64,000 bases of DNA. It comes from Lindgomyces ingoldianus (lineage: Eukaryota > Ascomycota > Dothideomycetes > Pleosporales > Lindgomycetaceae). Position 1 is the first letter of the stretch. Each line of letters begins with the position of its first letter. The position numbers and the translations under genes were made by a program. Below the pieces are notes generated by a model, which was given only the letters and a program-made list of their open reading frames with translations, ran no database searches and was not told the DNA's origin. Positions 1-11,276 of the stretch are shown in pieces. The DNA lies in assembly GCF_010093535.1 (NCBI RefSeq), contig NW_022985164.1, positions 1,353,629 to 1,417,628 on the forward strand. Direction: 5' to 3'.

Positions 1-239
1 GTACAAAGAAAGAGGGCTCTTAAGTACACATAGCCCCTAACGCACAGGCCAGATAGCTAACGTTTCAGGCAACCTAATTCAGCCGTACGCGTGTACGGAC
101 ACAGCTGTACTTACGTACGGACAGTATTCCTATTTAACTCTGCACCTTCGGCTTCAGTTCCTTCTTCGCTGCACCGTAGCACCTAGTCTCTATCCCCTCC
201 TCTTCCACATCTGTTTTAAAAATCCCGCTAACTCTAGTA

Positions 240-623
240 CCAGGTCACTACACTATAGGTGGCGATCTTGGCCGTGATCTGTTTGTCTCCCCCGGTGATC
301 CACCGTTCTACCTCCACCACGGAATGATTGGCCGAGTATGGTGGAGTTGGGAACTGTTCAATAGGACGACGCGAACCGGGACAGAAGGGATCTTCGGCAC
401 AGGAACCTTCCTAAATGTACCTCCGTCCCAAAATATCACCCTTGACAACCCCATGGATTTGGGATTTGGGTTAGGTCCCTCTACTACGATGAAAGATCTT
501 ATGAGCACGACCAATGGGCCTTTTTGCCACATCCATCTATGCAAAGTTTATTCACCTGCAGGTTCAGCTTCTGGACCCGAGAATACCCCAGTGCTGCATT
601 ATCTGATTGTTCGAGCGGTTTAG
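240..623 (+). pseudogene. C-terminal part of a tyrosinase-like copper oxidase (partial or decayed)
   Basis: Tyrosinases oxidise phenols at a binuclear copper site. The frame is open from 180 (a stop lies at 177-179) and ends with TAG at 621-623. It encodes a CuB-type region: GHYTIGG near 243-263, then SPGDPPFYLHHG ending at 323, then RVWWSW. The His of GHYT and the HH of YLHH match the CuB ligands. The family usually has ID before the R of RVWW; here it is IG. A plausible acceptor (CTAG) lies at 234-237, after a CTAAC-like branch point at 228-232. The CuA half is absent: bases 1-230 carry stops in every frame and show no similarity. Either a long intron leads to exons outside the window, or the gene is truncated. 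The family call is fairly sure; the state of the gene is not. Confidence 0.6.
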
Positions 624-1539
624 CATGACTGTATAGAAATCTCCAATACTCTCTTTATACCTTTAATATATTCTACTCTCTCCTGGAACGTTGTTTTCCT
701 TCGCCTGGTATATTCTTTCGAGCAGCTACTATTTTACATACCAGTAAGACGATCTCCAGAAGACCTAGCTTAGTTAACTACTGTACTATTTCAAACTAGC
801 GCATATCGTGGAATGTTAACAAGTGTTTGATCTGCGTGACGTGATGCTAGGCTTCGAGAGAGGGCCCAGGGAATGTAATTATCTGTGGTAACATACAAGT
901 CGAGACTCACAATATATGGTGGTGTGATGTAAATTATTTGCTTGAATGCACTGCTAAAGCATTCGTCACATGATAATTCTCACCTAGTTCCAAAGCTATA
1001 CCTGCAGCTATTATAACCACCGCTGACCATCCATCGTATTCATGCGTCCACCTGGGGAATTCACGTCTCAAGTGCCCCAAAATCCTTTCTCTCATCTCTT
1101 AGTCCAACAAAAACCCCAATTTTTGGCTGCTATTCTTCTATGCACTTTGAGTCTGCAAAGCCGCAAAACCCGTGGACCACACCCACGCACCTCCGCCACA
1201 TCCATTTCCAATCATAGCTAAACAAGACAATTATGCTAATATGTATATTTACTACAACTACCCACAGAGGTCTAAAGACTATAAAGGAGCGCCGATGCCC
1301 ATCTATGCAATAATACATATATATGCGCCTGAGTGTTCACCCAAAGAGGAAATCGAGAAGCCTTGGCAAGAAACAGCACGGCTAGTACAAAAACAGGCAA
1401 AGGAAAAGATTTGGAACGGGGATGCATCCAAGAAGTCAAGTCTTAGATTGTGTGCCCTCGAGCAAAGTCGATATCTATATAACCCGTACCGGCATTTGGT
1501 TGTCGAGACGGGCAAATACTGACCTTTCCTCCTCCTCTA
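624..1539. other. Intergenic region, no gene seen
   Basis: A 916-base stretch between the tyrosinase fragment and the 3' end of the ABC transporter gene. Short frames on both strands have no recognisable motif and no consistent splice joins. It is moderately A+T-rich, notably around 650-800. No repeat or RNA gene was recognised. Confidence 0.4.
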
Positions 1540-4500
1540 TTATCGCTTCTCCACTAAGAGTAGATGCATAGCGAGATACGCCAAGATGACAAAAGCGCCA
1601 CCGAAGGCGGCGAGACCAATGCAATCTCTCCATAGCGCTAAGACGTTGAAGCCGAAGGAACTGAGGATGGCGGAGCCGGGGACTTCGATGTCGAGGCCGT
1701 ACTTGTGGTCTACGAGGCTGAGGTAGTGAACTTCGTTGACGATGAGGCCTTCGAAGGCGTAGTGGAAGATGGAGAGCTGGAGAAATTGTCAGCAAATACA
1801 CCTTCATGATTGAGGAAGTTTGTGAAAACTCACCGACTGAAGCCACTTAGCGGCTGCCGGGATGCTTTCCTTATTCAAAAAGAAGCCCGAGAATAGCAAG
1901 CTGAACAGCATCACAAGGACACCAATTAGATTTGCCACTCCATTATTCCTAAACACGATGCCGATGAACAAGAAAATGGCGGCGGCGGCCAGATTGAACA
2001 AGACCAAGAAAAGAATAAACTTCAAGAACTCGTGCCAGGCTGGGACGAGGCCGGTCATAGGATAGACAATGACGCCGAGAATGATTGGAGGAATAAGGCG
2101 AAGGGGAACGATGTCGAAGATAACCTTGGCCGCGAAATACGAGATCGGCGAGTAGTACCCCTTCGCACGTTCTCTGGTGAACAGAAGACGCTCAGGTGCA
2201 AAGACTGTGAGAATGGTCAAGGTACTGAATCCAAAGAGGGCGAGGACGAAGAAAAATAGACCGAGGCGGTTTTGGAAACCCTTGATGTCGTCTGTGAGAC
2301 CATAGAAAAGGAAGCCTAGGAAAACGGCGAGGACAATCGCGATGGCGTAGTGTGTGAGCATAAGCATGGGGTTTCGGTACAAGTTCCGCCAGGTTCGCTT
2401 GGACAGAATTATGAACTGGCCAATCCATCCGACCTTCCTGAAGCCTTTCAACTTCCCTGCTGCTACGAATCCATTCGCTTCACCACCGTTTGGAGTACCG
2501 TTAGCTTCGTTCGCGCTTGTAATAGCTTTGTCGATGTCTTCGTGGAGAGCACCTGCAACTTCTGAGGTAGCATAGGCGGAGACAAGAGTGTCCAGATTCG
2601 TTCCAGTCCCACCATCCGCGGGGGGAGGCAGTTCATCCGGATCATCCATGATCTGGGGAGGTGGTAGACCTTGTTGACGGGAAAGTTTTAGCCACTGAGC
2701 ATTACTGCCATCTCGGCGATCATGTGGGGAGAATTCATCGTCAGTTTTTGGGGTCACCGTACCATCTGCAGGAGCTGAGCTCTTCTTCCTTGTAAAAAGT
2801 TCGCGCTCTTGTTGCTGTCGGATGGATGTTCTCCGCTTGTTCTTAGGACGAAGACTGGAAGAAGTGCCAGGGCTGCCTGTAACTCCCTGGTTCGTGCTCA
2901 TGTTAGAAACGCTGGGGATCGACTTGACCGCAATCGCACTGCTTGCGCTCGTCCGCAATGGATCTCGGTCGAACATCGAACTATCCTCGTCAATACGCTG
3001 ACGGGTGGTGCTCGCGTGCATGGTAAGATCGACGAGATAGTCCGCAATGTTGAAGCCTGGAGGACAGGTGTATCCAATGTTGTCAAAGTATGCCTGACAG
3101 CTTTCAAACGCACCAGAATAGACTGTCCTCCCCTTTGCCAGAAGGATGAGCTGATCGAAAAGTGCTACAATATTGGATCGCGGCTGGTGAATGGTAAAGA
3201 CGACCGTCCTGTTGTAGTTTTTGACGAGATTGACAAGACATTCGACGACGTTGAAGGCGTTGAATGCATCCAACCCACTGGTGGGTTCATCAAGAAAAAG
3301 AATACTAGGAGATGTGACAAGCTCACAGGCAATACCTACGCGGCGTTTCTCTCCTCCAGAAATCCCGCGACCACTCTCCTCCGAGCCAATGGTCTGATGG
3401 CGGATGTGGTAGATTCCGAGTTGTCGCTCAACGTCTTCTACCTTTTGCTCTTTTGATGCACGGCTCATTTCTTTCGGAAGTCTTAGCAAGGCGGAGTCGA
3501 GAATAGTCTCGTGAACAGTAAGGGTGGGTAGCATGGTGTCGTCCTGGTCCACGAATCCAATAACATTCCTGAACTCATCGTCGCGGACCTTCTCTCCGTT
3601 TAGATAGAAGTCTCCTCCGGTAAGGCCAGCCTTGTTCTTTCGAGCAAGAATGTCGAGGAACGTAGTCTTACCAGCCCCTGAGGCTCCCATAATGGCAAGC
3701 AACTCACCCGGGTGCACAGCACCGGTGATCCCCGAAAGGATCTGCTTGCCATTGAGCTGGTAAGAAACATTCGAAAACGACAACGCTGCGGGTTTGTGGT
3801 CCGCCAACAGCTTTGCATTTTCGTCCTCCTCGTCATCGGAGAGGTGAATGGCGCCCCATTTTTTCCTCTCTGCCCTTCGAGCAAGATACCAGACGATCAG
3901 GACGAAGGCAACAACGAACAGAGCACACCCAGCAATGACGCCTGCAATCAATGGAGTGTTGATCTTCTTGATGGGTCTTTCGTAACCCGGAACTTCGGTC
4001 TGATACAGACATTCTCCAGCGTTGCATTTTAAGAAGATGCTTTCGTCTCCAAAGATGCTGGAGATGAGGTTGTTCATCTCAGGCTCATCGAAAACACTGC
4101 CACTATCTTTTCCGCTCACTGTTGAGACGGACCTAAACTCGGCCGGACCCTTGATCATCTGTTCGAGAAAGTCCCCAATGTCGACTGAGCCATCCTCTCC
4201 GCAGAGCATTCGGTTGGGAATGCATTTACACTTGATATTGTCACATCGGTACTTGGTGACGTTGCGGTCGGGCTCGGCAATAAAGTTCGAGGAGCAGGTA
4301 TCGAGGGCGCAGTAGAATGATTCCTTTTGATCAACCCAAACTAGTACTGATCAGCCACTGATGTTGGGATTGGATAGGTGAGACACGTACACTGGAAATT
4401 ACACTTCTCTGTCTCCTTATTGCAGGAAAAGGTTGCCTGGGGTTTCTGATCCTTTAGCTGGTCTAGGATCTTCCGGTTCGTAATGTCACACATCTGGAAA

Positions 4501-4952
4501 TTCTCCTTGACCAGCTGTCCCTCTCTAAAACAGACACCACCCTCGCCCTCAGGCATCATAGCATTACAGGCATCATTGGTCTGGCACACATTGCAGTTGA
4601 TGCCTTCCCAACCCTCCTTACACTGGCACGATGCCTCCCCTCCTCTTGGTGCTCGGTCTCGTCCATCTGGCAGGGCGCCACAGAGTGGTTCTGAACAGTC
4701 CTCCCCACCATAACCGGGGGGGCAAATGCATTTCCCATTAGCTTTGCTACAGTTGGCGAACTGCTGGCACGCGAAGTCCTCGAGGTTGCAGTTGAAACAA
4801 GGCGGACAGTCGTCGCCGCGGTCACCGTAGATGGAGAACAGAGAAACTTGAGGTTCGGCGACGGTGTAATTGCCGAAGGTCTTTTGAGCTCCAGATGGCC
4901 GTGTGAGCGCCAGCGATGCCAGGAGTGAGGCAGTCCATCGTGTGCGGCGCAT
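1540..4952 (-). CDS. ADP1-type ABC-G half transporter with extracellular EGF-like region
   Basis: Predicted membrane ATPase of the ABCG (White/ADP1) class; the substrate of this fungal class is unknown. Exons on the minus strand: 4952-4391, 4340-1834, 1776-1540, giving 1101 residues (yeast Adp1 has about 1049). Introns are 50 and 57 bp (GTACGT and GTGAGT donors) and the joins keep frame. Order: signal peptide (1-22), Cys-rich EGF-like region (about 45-260, with [12 protein letters not shown]), TM helix 317-339, then the nucleotide-binding domain. That domain has Walker [10 protein letters not shown] at 406-414, signature ISGGEK at 514-519 and Walker [13 protein letters not shown] at 534-545. 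A Ser/Pro-rich linker follows, then six or so TM helices. The last exon adds [13 protein letters not shown] and the final helix, typical of ABCG C-termini. All ATPase motifs look intact. The upstream region is shared with the divergent aminotransferase gene. Confidence 0.93.
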
Positions 4953-5552
4953 ATCGGTGCCTCGTCAAGCGACGAAGCTCTCAGAGCTCCGTGGCAAGGA
5001 GCAGTTGCCTGGTAACTGAAGTTGATGGGGATGTGGAAGGGGGTGTAGATGAGCTCTAGAAGCTCGTAAAGGAGGCGCGATAATGAAATAGTGTTGAGTG
5101 AGTGTAGACAGATCAGGACATGTATCTGTATTGGACAAAAAGCATGTTGACTTGCGGGGGCTGGTGGAGGATGAATGATGCCGCCTTGCCAAGAGCCGCT
5201 GGGGCTGTGACCGACGAGCCGAGGTGTCTAATCCCTATTCGGAAGGTGAGCGAATGGTCATTAAGTTTTGTCGCAATCATCATCTAATCCAAAATTCGTG
5301 CTCAAGACATCGTCAAGCAGCTGTTCGGCGATGGAATGTTGAAGTGCGGAAAGATGTGGCGGTGGTTTTGTGGCTGGCCCTAAGTACACACTAGTTTTTG
5401 ACATGCCTCACGCCCACCCACAGCGCCCTATCACTTGACATGACCTCTATATCTTCCACTCTTTCTGGTCAAATATCCGCATGCCGCACTTTACTTTGAA
5501 ATATCTGAAATAGATTTCTTCCTCTTTTGGTATCAACCTCCAAGGTTTCAAA
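4953..5552. promoter_or_regulatory. Divergent promoter region, ABC transporter / aminotransferase
   Basis: 600 bases separate the two divergent start codons, so both promoters must lie here or overlap the 5' untranslated regions. Pyrimidine-rich tracts run toward each start. No specific operator was recognised. Confidence 0.45.
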
Positions 5553-6991
5553 ATGGTTCAGATTGAAACATTCTCTGTTGAATCAGTAGGTCCTTTCGCC
5601 CGTCGTTTGCACACCAATTTTCCACCTTGAGATTTTGATAATACTGTTTGGTATTTCGGATCTCTCTCTATCCTGTGTTCTATCTTTGCTTTTACGTTCT
5701 CTGCTCTGTTAATCTTAGCCTCAACCCCCTTCAAGCATCGACACTTCACTTCTAACTCGTTCTAGTGGATGGACGAACACGAAACAAAATGCACCCACAA
5801 CATAGCCGAAACATGCTGCGCTTCTATTTCAATCGATCAACTGCGTGAGCTCTCTGAGGACAAGGACAGGCAAATCTTCCAAACCTCCAAAGCCTTAACC
5901 TATGGTGCAATCCGTGGCTCTGAGGACCTTCGATCGAATCTTGCCCGACTTTACTCTGCAAGGTCGACGCCTCTTCCGCTAGAGAATATTCTTAGTACCC
6001 CGGGAGCTATTCAGGCGAATTTCCTCTGTGCGTATGCACTAGTGGGACGGGGGGATCATGTGATATGCCACTATCCTACTTGTACATGCTACATCAGTAT
6101 CCTACTTCAACATCTGTTCAAAGTACTAATCATCAGGCAGACCAATCCCTCTACGAAGTCCCCAAACAACTTGGGGCCTCAGTATCACTCTGGAATGCGA
6201 AACCCGAAAATGCTTGGACGCCCTCCATCCCCGACCTCAAATCCCTTATCCAACCCAACACCAAACTCATCATCATAAACAATCCCAACAACCCTACCGG
6301 CGCTGTTCTTAAAAAGTCGCTCCTCCAGGAAATCATCGCCGTAGCCTCCGAGCACGAAATCTCAATTCTCTCCGATGAAGTCTACCGCCCAATCTTCCAC
6401 AGCATCAGTCCAGTAGATCCCGAATTCCCACCATCCCTTTTGTCGATGGGTTACAAGAACACCATAGTCACAGGGTCCATGTCGAAAGCATACGCACTAG
6501 CCGGTATCCGTGTAGGTTGGATAGCATCACGCTCCTCCTCGATCATTGAAAAGATTGTAGAAGCGCGGCACTATACCACGATATCCGTCAGTCAGCTTGA
6601 CGAACAAGTCGCCGCGTACGCCTTGCATCAAAACACCATTCACAGCCTTCTATCTCGCAACATTCAGCTTGCTAAAGCGAATCTTGCGGTGCTGGAGAAA
6701 TTCGTGGATAAGAATGATGAGACATGTGAGTGGGTGAAGCCCCTGGCAGGCACGACTGCGTTTGTCAAGTTCCATATTGAGGGGAAGCCGGTGGATTCGG
6801 TGGATTTTTGCAAACGGTTGATTGAGAAGACGGGAGTGCTGTTTGTGCCAGGAAGTGAGTGCTTTGGGAAAGAGTTTAAGGGGTATGTAAGGATTGGGTT
6901 TGTGAATAACACTGAAGTTGTGGAAGAGGGGATGAAGAAGGTGACACAGTTTTTGAGGAAGGAATTCGATGGGGTAAAGCTTGCAGAATAG
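5553..6991 (+). CDS. PLP-dependent class I/II aminotransferase
   Basis: Fold-type I aminotransferase, 399 residues. Exons 5553-5585, 5766-6081, 6141-6991. The first exon encodes only MVQIETFSVES and joins WMDEHETKC across a 180-bp GTAGGT...TAG intron. The second intron (59 bp, GTACAT...GCAG) restores HYPTYQSLYEVP, a conserved stretch. PLP features: NNPNNPTGA, then ILSDEVYRP, then SMSKAYALAG with Lys232 as the expected Schiff-base lysine, then an Arg-containing C-terminal YVRIGF. Fungal relatives are often annotated as aminotransferase or capreomycidine-synthase-like; the substrate cannot be read from the sequence. An ATG at 5769 would also open the frame but would drop the conserved N-terminus. 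Cytosolic by absence of a targeting signal. Confidence 0.88.
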
Positions 6992-7302
6992 AACAGGGAT
7001 AATGACACGTGCGGGGACTGGAAAGTCGGGTTATTGAGCAAGAAACGTGCAGTTGACTGGGTCGAGATTTGAAGTACTTGAGAATAGTCATGCATTCAGA
7101 GTACTGGACCGAGAATTATTGCCCCAACGCCTGCCTGGAGACTGAGTCGAGAAACGCGGCTACGAAGCCACTTAAACCCATGCTCTTCCGCTCCATTCAT
7201 TCCACCTCTGTACATTCCATGTCATCTCAACAATCCTGAAGCCGTCGCAGGAAGTATCCAAAGCCGACCTTATCCCTTATTCCTGTTCACCGCGTTCATT
7301 AT
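6992..7302. other. Convergent 3' region, nothing recognised
   Basis: 311 bases between the stops of the aminotransferase (+) and the mitofissin gene (-). It must hold both 3' untranslated regions and poly(A) signals. Frames here on the minus strand are antisense extensions of the aminotransferase. Confidence 0.4.
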
Positions 7303-7833
7303 TCAACGCTTCCGCTCAAAGTATGATGACGAGGAGAAGACAGCGACGCTCTGGTCCATAGTCCATTCGCCGACCCAGAGGTAGTTGTCGATCCATTTCT
7401 TAAGTCCGGGGGTTTCTGTGAGAGTCTCTGATTTTACGCTGGGGCTGTCCGGTCCCCGAGCGGGGAGCGGGGGAATGTTAGCGCGAATTGTTGATGATGC
7501 GAGGGAGTGTCGAGGAGCGATGGGGGTTGAGTAGGAATGAACCTGCTCCACGGCCGGGGCGACCGCGAGAGGCATTTACGATGTGGAGAGATATTCGCGC
7601 GTGGGGGAACCTACGTTAGGCCAGTGGAGCGTCGTACTCCGGCGAGGAAGGCAGATACTGTACATGTTAAAGGGGTGTATATGAGGCTGAGAGAGTGAGA
7701 ACTCACATAGCACCGCATCAAAGGCGTAGTGGGCGACCCGGCCGAGCTGCAAGAGGTGAGCGGTTTGGATTTGCGACTCGTGGTACCTGTCATGCGGCTC
7801 ACGAGGCGAGCGAAGCGAATTACGTACAACCAT
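7303..7833 (-). CDS. ATG44: Mitofissin Atg44 (DUF1748 family), four-exon small gene
   Basis: Atg44/mitofissin is a protein of about 73 residues in the mitochondrial intermembrane space; it drives mitochondrial fission needed for mitophagy in yeasts. Exons on the minus strand: 7833-7828 (ATG GTT only), 7746-7707, 7657-7615, 7438-7303, giving 74 residues. Donors are GTACGT, GTGAGT and GTAGGT; acceptors GCAG, ACAG and CCAG. Joined, the start reads MVLGRVAHYAFDAVL, followed by SAFLAGVRRSTGLT and, at the end, WTMDQSVAVFSSSSYFERKR. Length, start and ending fit the family closely. The 6-nt coding exon makes the gene easy to miss. Exon 3 to 4 (T, then VKSETL) is the least certain join; an alternative acceptor nearby would change one or two residues. 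Confidence 0.85.
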
Positions 7834-8806
7834 ACTGGGAAGAAGTGTAGTTTGACAGAGCTGTTGGAAAAGCGAATTGTCAGGGCAGGCGGTCAGGAGT
7901 ACGCTATGTCTGAGGGTGCTTGTTCTTTGGATCAAAGGTCAGTGTCGCTTGAGCGGTGAAGTCGTGAGTGGCTGGGACGGCGGCTTAGTCACGCGAATGC
8001 GACATGTGAAAAGACACCCTCGGGGTTCATCAGCCCTATGGCGATGCGGATGTCGGGTGCAGCAGGAAGAAGTCGATCCTCGGGGACTGGTATAAATCTC
8101 CATGCGTCTCCTGACAGCCTGCCATCCTCCCTCATGATCAAGCCCTCATCCTCCGTCCAAGCCAGTACATCTCACCTGCCCCCAGGGCCGCGGCGTGCAA
8201 AGTCCATCACAGGCCAGACTGACGGGGGCTCAGAAGAAAGAAACTGCGGTGCGGAGGGTTGCATCCCGGCCGTAGAGGATCAAATTTTCAATTGGAATGC
8301 AAAAAACTGCGGAGGGGTGGCCGCGCTGGGCTTATCGCGGGATGGCTTGGCACAGTGACGGAGAATGGTGGGGTGTTATGCTGAAGAGCATGCACAAGGA
8401 CGTCAAACTCTCATTGCTTCTGCGACGTTCATCTGCCCCGGCCAACAGTCTATAAGAGCTGCCTGTATCTACCAGCAGCTGCTTCAGGCTGTTCACTCAC
8501 AGTATTTCCCTGTCTTGCGTCAGTCTCGCAACCCATAGCCTCGTCTCACAAATATCACGCCCAGCTAATTTGGGAGTTGCGTACTGTTCGCTTCCCGACC
8601 ACGCCTCGACAACTCAACGTTCGACAGGCCGGAGTTGTAAGTTCAAAAGAAAATTAGCCCGCTGCCCGCTGCCCGTGCCTGCAGCTTGCTGACTTTCGCT
8701 GGCACCTCAACAGCCCGCCAACAATAAAGTCCCTCGACAACTTTCCTCTCCATTGCCGCTCCACGCTCCTCTCACAAACCGCAACACAACACACACCGTC
8801 GCAGCC
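7834..8806. promoter_or_regulatory. Divergent promoter region, ATG44 / pyruvate kinase
   Basis: 973 bases between divergent starts. The last 250 bases before the pyruvate kinase ATG are pyrimidine-rich, with a CAACAC/ACACAC tract just before it, typical of strongly expressed fungal glycolytic genes. The frames in 7877-8358 lack motifs and read as chance ORFs. Confidence 0.45.
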
Positions 8807-10764
8807 ATGGCCAACGCCCTCGACCACCTAAATGCCGGCCGCACGCGCATTGAATGGCTCTCGCAGCTGAACACCGAATACCACCCCGCCAAAGAGTATC
8901 GCCGGACCTCCATCATCTGCACAATTGGTGAGCCGAGGGCTTCGAGGGCAGAGTGGAGCTGAACGGCTGGCTAAGTTGAGAATACAGGTCCCAAGACGAA
9001 CTCCGCCGAGAAGATTAATATGCTCCGCAAAGGTAGGAAACCCGCCCAGACGGTGGCACTCGAGGCTTACACATGATAGTCGGTCTCAACGTCGTTCGCA
9101 TGAATTTCTCTCACGGCACGTACGAGGTGAGACCTTCGGGCCTACGAGTCATTGAATACCGCCGCTGACACCTGATACTAGTACCACCAATCCGTCATTG
9201 ACAATGCCCGCAAAGCCGAGAAGGAGATGCCAGGCAGGCCCCTTGCAATTGCTCTCGATACCGTACGTGCTATCGCTGCTTCTACCGTATCATTTTAAGT
9301 TGACGGGCATTTGCGTCTAGAAAGGTCCAGAAATCCGGACGGGCAACACCGTCGGCGATGCGGATATCCCAATTAGCGCTGGGGACGTCCTCAACATCAC
9401 TACCGATGAGGCGTACGCCACGAAGAGCGACAACCATAATATGTGAGGCTCTTTGAGGACAAAGGCGTTCATGCGACTTACATGGATATAGGTATGTCGA
9501 CTACAAGAACATCACCAAGGTGATCGAAGCCGGCCGCACCATCTACGTCGACGATGGTGTCCTTTCCTTCGAGGTGCTCGAGGTTGTGGATGAAAAGACT
9601 CTGAAGTGCAAGTGCGTCAACAACGGCAAGATATCCTCCAAGAAGGGTGTCAACCTCCCTAAGACTGACGTGGATCTTCCCCCACTCTCCGAGAAGGATA
9701 AGGCTGATCTCCGGTTCGGTGTTAAGAACGGAGTCGACATGATCTTTGCTTCTTTCATCCGCCGCGGAAGCGATATTACTGCCATCCGAGAAGTCCTCGG
9801 AGAAGACGGAAAGGATATCCAAATCATTGCCAAGATTGAAAACCAGCAGGGTGTGAACAACTTTGACGAGATTCTCAAGGAGACGGACGGTGTCATGGTT
9901 GCTCGAGGTGATCTTGGAATCGAAATTCCCCCAAGCCAGGTCTTCATCGCCCAGAAGATGATGATCACGAAGTGCAACATTGCAGGCAAGCCCGCGATTT
10001 GCGCTACTCAGATGTTGGAATCCATGACCTACAATCCCCGTCCTACCCGTGCTGAAGTCAGCGATGTTGGTAACGCTGTCTTGGACGGCGCGGACTGCGT
10101 CATGTTGTCTGGTGAGACGGCTAAGGGCAACTACCCCGTTGAAGCTGTGACTATGATGCACGAGACGTGCTTGTTGGCTGAAGTTGCTATCCCGTACGTT
10201 AGCGCATTCGACGAGCTCAGGAAACTGGCTCCAGTCCCCGTCCCCACGACCGAGACCTGCGCCATGGCAGCCGTTAGCGCTAGTTTAGAACAGAACGCTG
10301 GCGCTATCCTGGTTTTAACTACTAGGTAGGTTTTTCTGTTTCACAACTTAGAACGTCGAGATACTGATAACTTACAGCGGAACTACTGCCCGCCTAGTCT
10401 CCAAGTATCGACCCGTCTGCCCTATTATCATGGTTACTCGTAATGCAATGGCGGCCCGGGTGAGTTCGCTTATAGACCATTGTTGCCATATAGATTAGTT
10501 AACATTGGACAGTACTCTCACCTGTACCGTGGAGTCTACCCATTCTACTTCCCCGAAGAGAAGCCCGACTTTAGCAAGGCTCCGTGGCAGGAGGACGTTG
10601 ATCGTCGTCTGAAATGGGGTATCATGAACGCCGTCAAGCTTGGTGTCCTCAACAAGGGCGACGCCGTCGTCTGCGTTCAAGGATGGAGAGGTGGAATGGG
10701 TCACACCAACACGCTGCGCATCGTCCCTGCTACCGAAGATCTGGGGCTGGACCAGGAAGCTTGA
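8807..10764 (+). CDS. PYK1: Pyruvate kinase
   Basis: Cytosolic enzyme of the last step of glycolysis: phosphoenolpyruvate plus ADP to pyruvate plus ATP. Eight exons: 8807-8927, 8988-9032, 9080-9126, 9182-9262, 9321-9442, 9492-10325, 10378-10459, 10513-10764, giving 527 residues, the usual fungal length. All seven introns are GT-AG and keep frame. Visible motifs: CTIGPKT at the N-terminus, [16 protein letters not shown], the signature [10 protein letters not shown] with its catalytic Lys, [10 protein letters not shown], and MLSGETAKG. The C-terminal effector domain ends [10 protein letters not shown] before a short tail. The start at 8807 is chosen because upstream frame codons (from 8753) are not conserved and the family begins with a short MA-type N-terminus. 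No damage seen. Confidence 0.97.
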
Positions 10765-11276
10765 ATGTGAGAATCTCCACTAATGCAATGCTACGTACGG
10801 CAGGCCGTGAAAGGCGATTGCCAGGATACAGTACGATAGGATAGTAGTTCGTCGGCGTAAAGGGAGCAAAATTAAGGGAGGCCAGACGCACATGTACTGA
10901 GTAGCCACAGACAAGACTGATGAACATGAGATCAATGCAAAGGCCAACTAACTTCGAGAGCTCTTTTTGGAGTGCTCGTGTTGCCTCGAACTCTTTTGCT
11001 CCCCTGGCCTGCTTCATTTCTCTCCTTTCTTATCTTGACATTCGGTTGGAATTTAGTGACTGTTAGTGGTGTTTATCGGCCCGTGTGTATGCGACCAGGT
11101 GCAATGTAAGGCGGCCAAATACAGACTTTTGAGCTAGGCTGTGTGTTGCGATAGTCTTTAAGTGAGATTGCCGGAAACAGAGGGCTTTAGTCATCAAACG
11201 CGGAACAACATTCACCCGTTGTCTCTTTCACCTTCACGTTGCGACAGCATAAGCTAATCATCATCACACCGCCAAC
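10765..11276. other. Intergenic, pyruvate kinase 3' end and CET1 promoter
   Basis: 512 bases between two head-to-tail genes. A CT-rich leader (11211-11270) precedes the CET1 start. No gene, repeat or RNA was recognised. Confidence 0.4.

Noticed and set aside
2809..3456. 215-codon plus ORF
   Set aside because: Antisense shadow of the ABC transporter ATP-binding domain.
6065..6140. In-frame start at 6065 for a shorter aminotransferase
   Set aside because: The region is intronic; joining 6081 to 6141 restores the conserved YPTYQSLYEV stretch.
9478..10161. 227-codon minus ORF
   Set aside because: Antisense shadow of pyruvate kinase exon 6.
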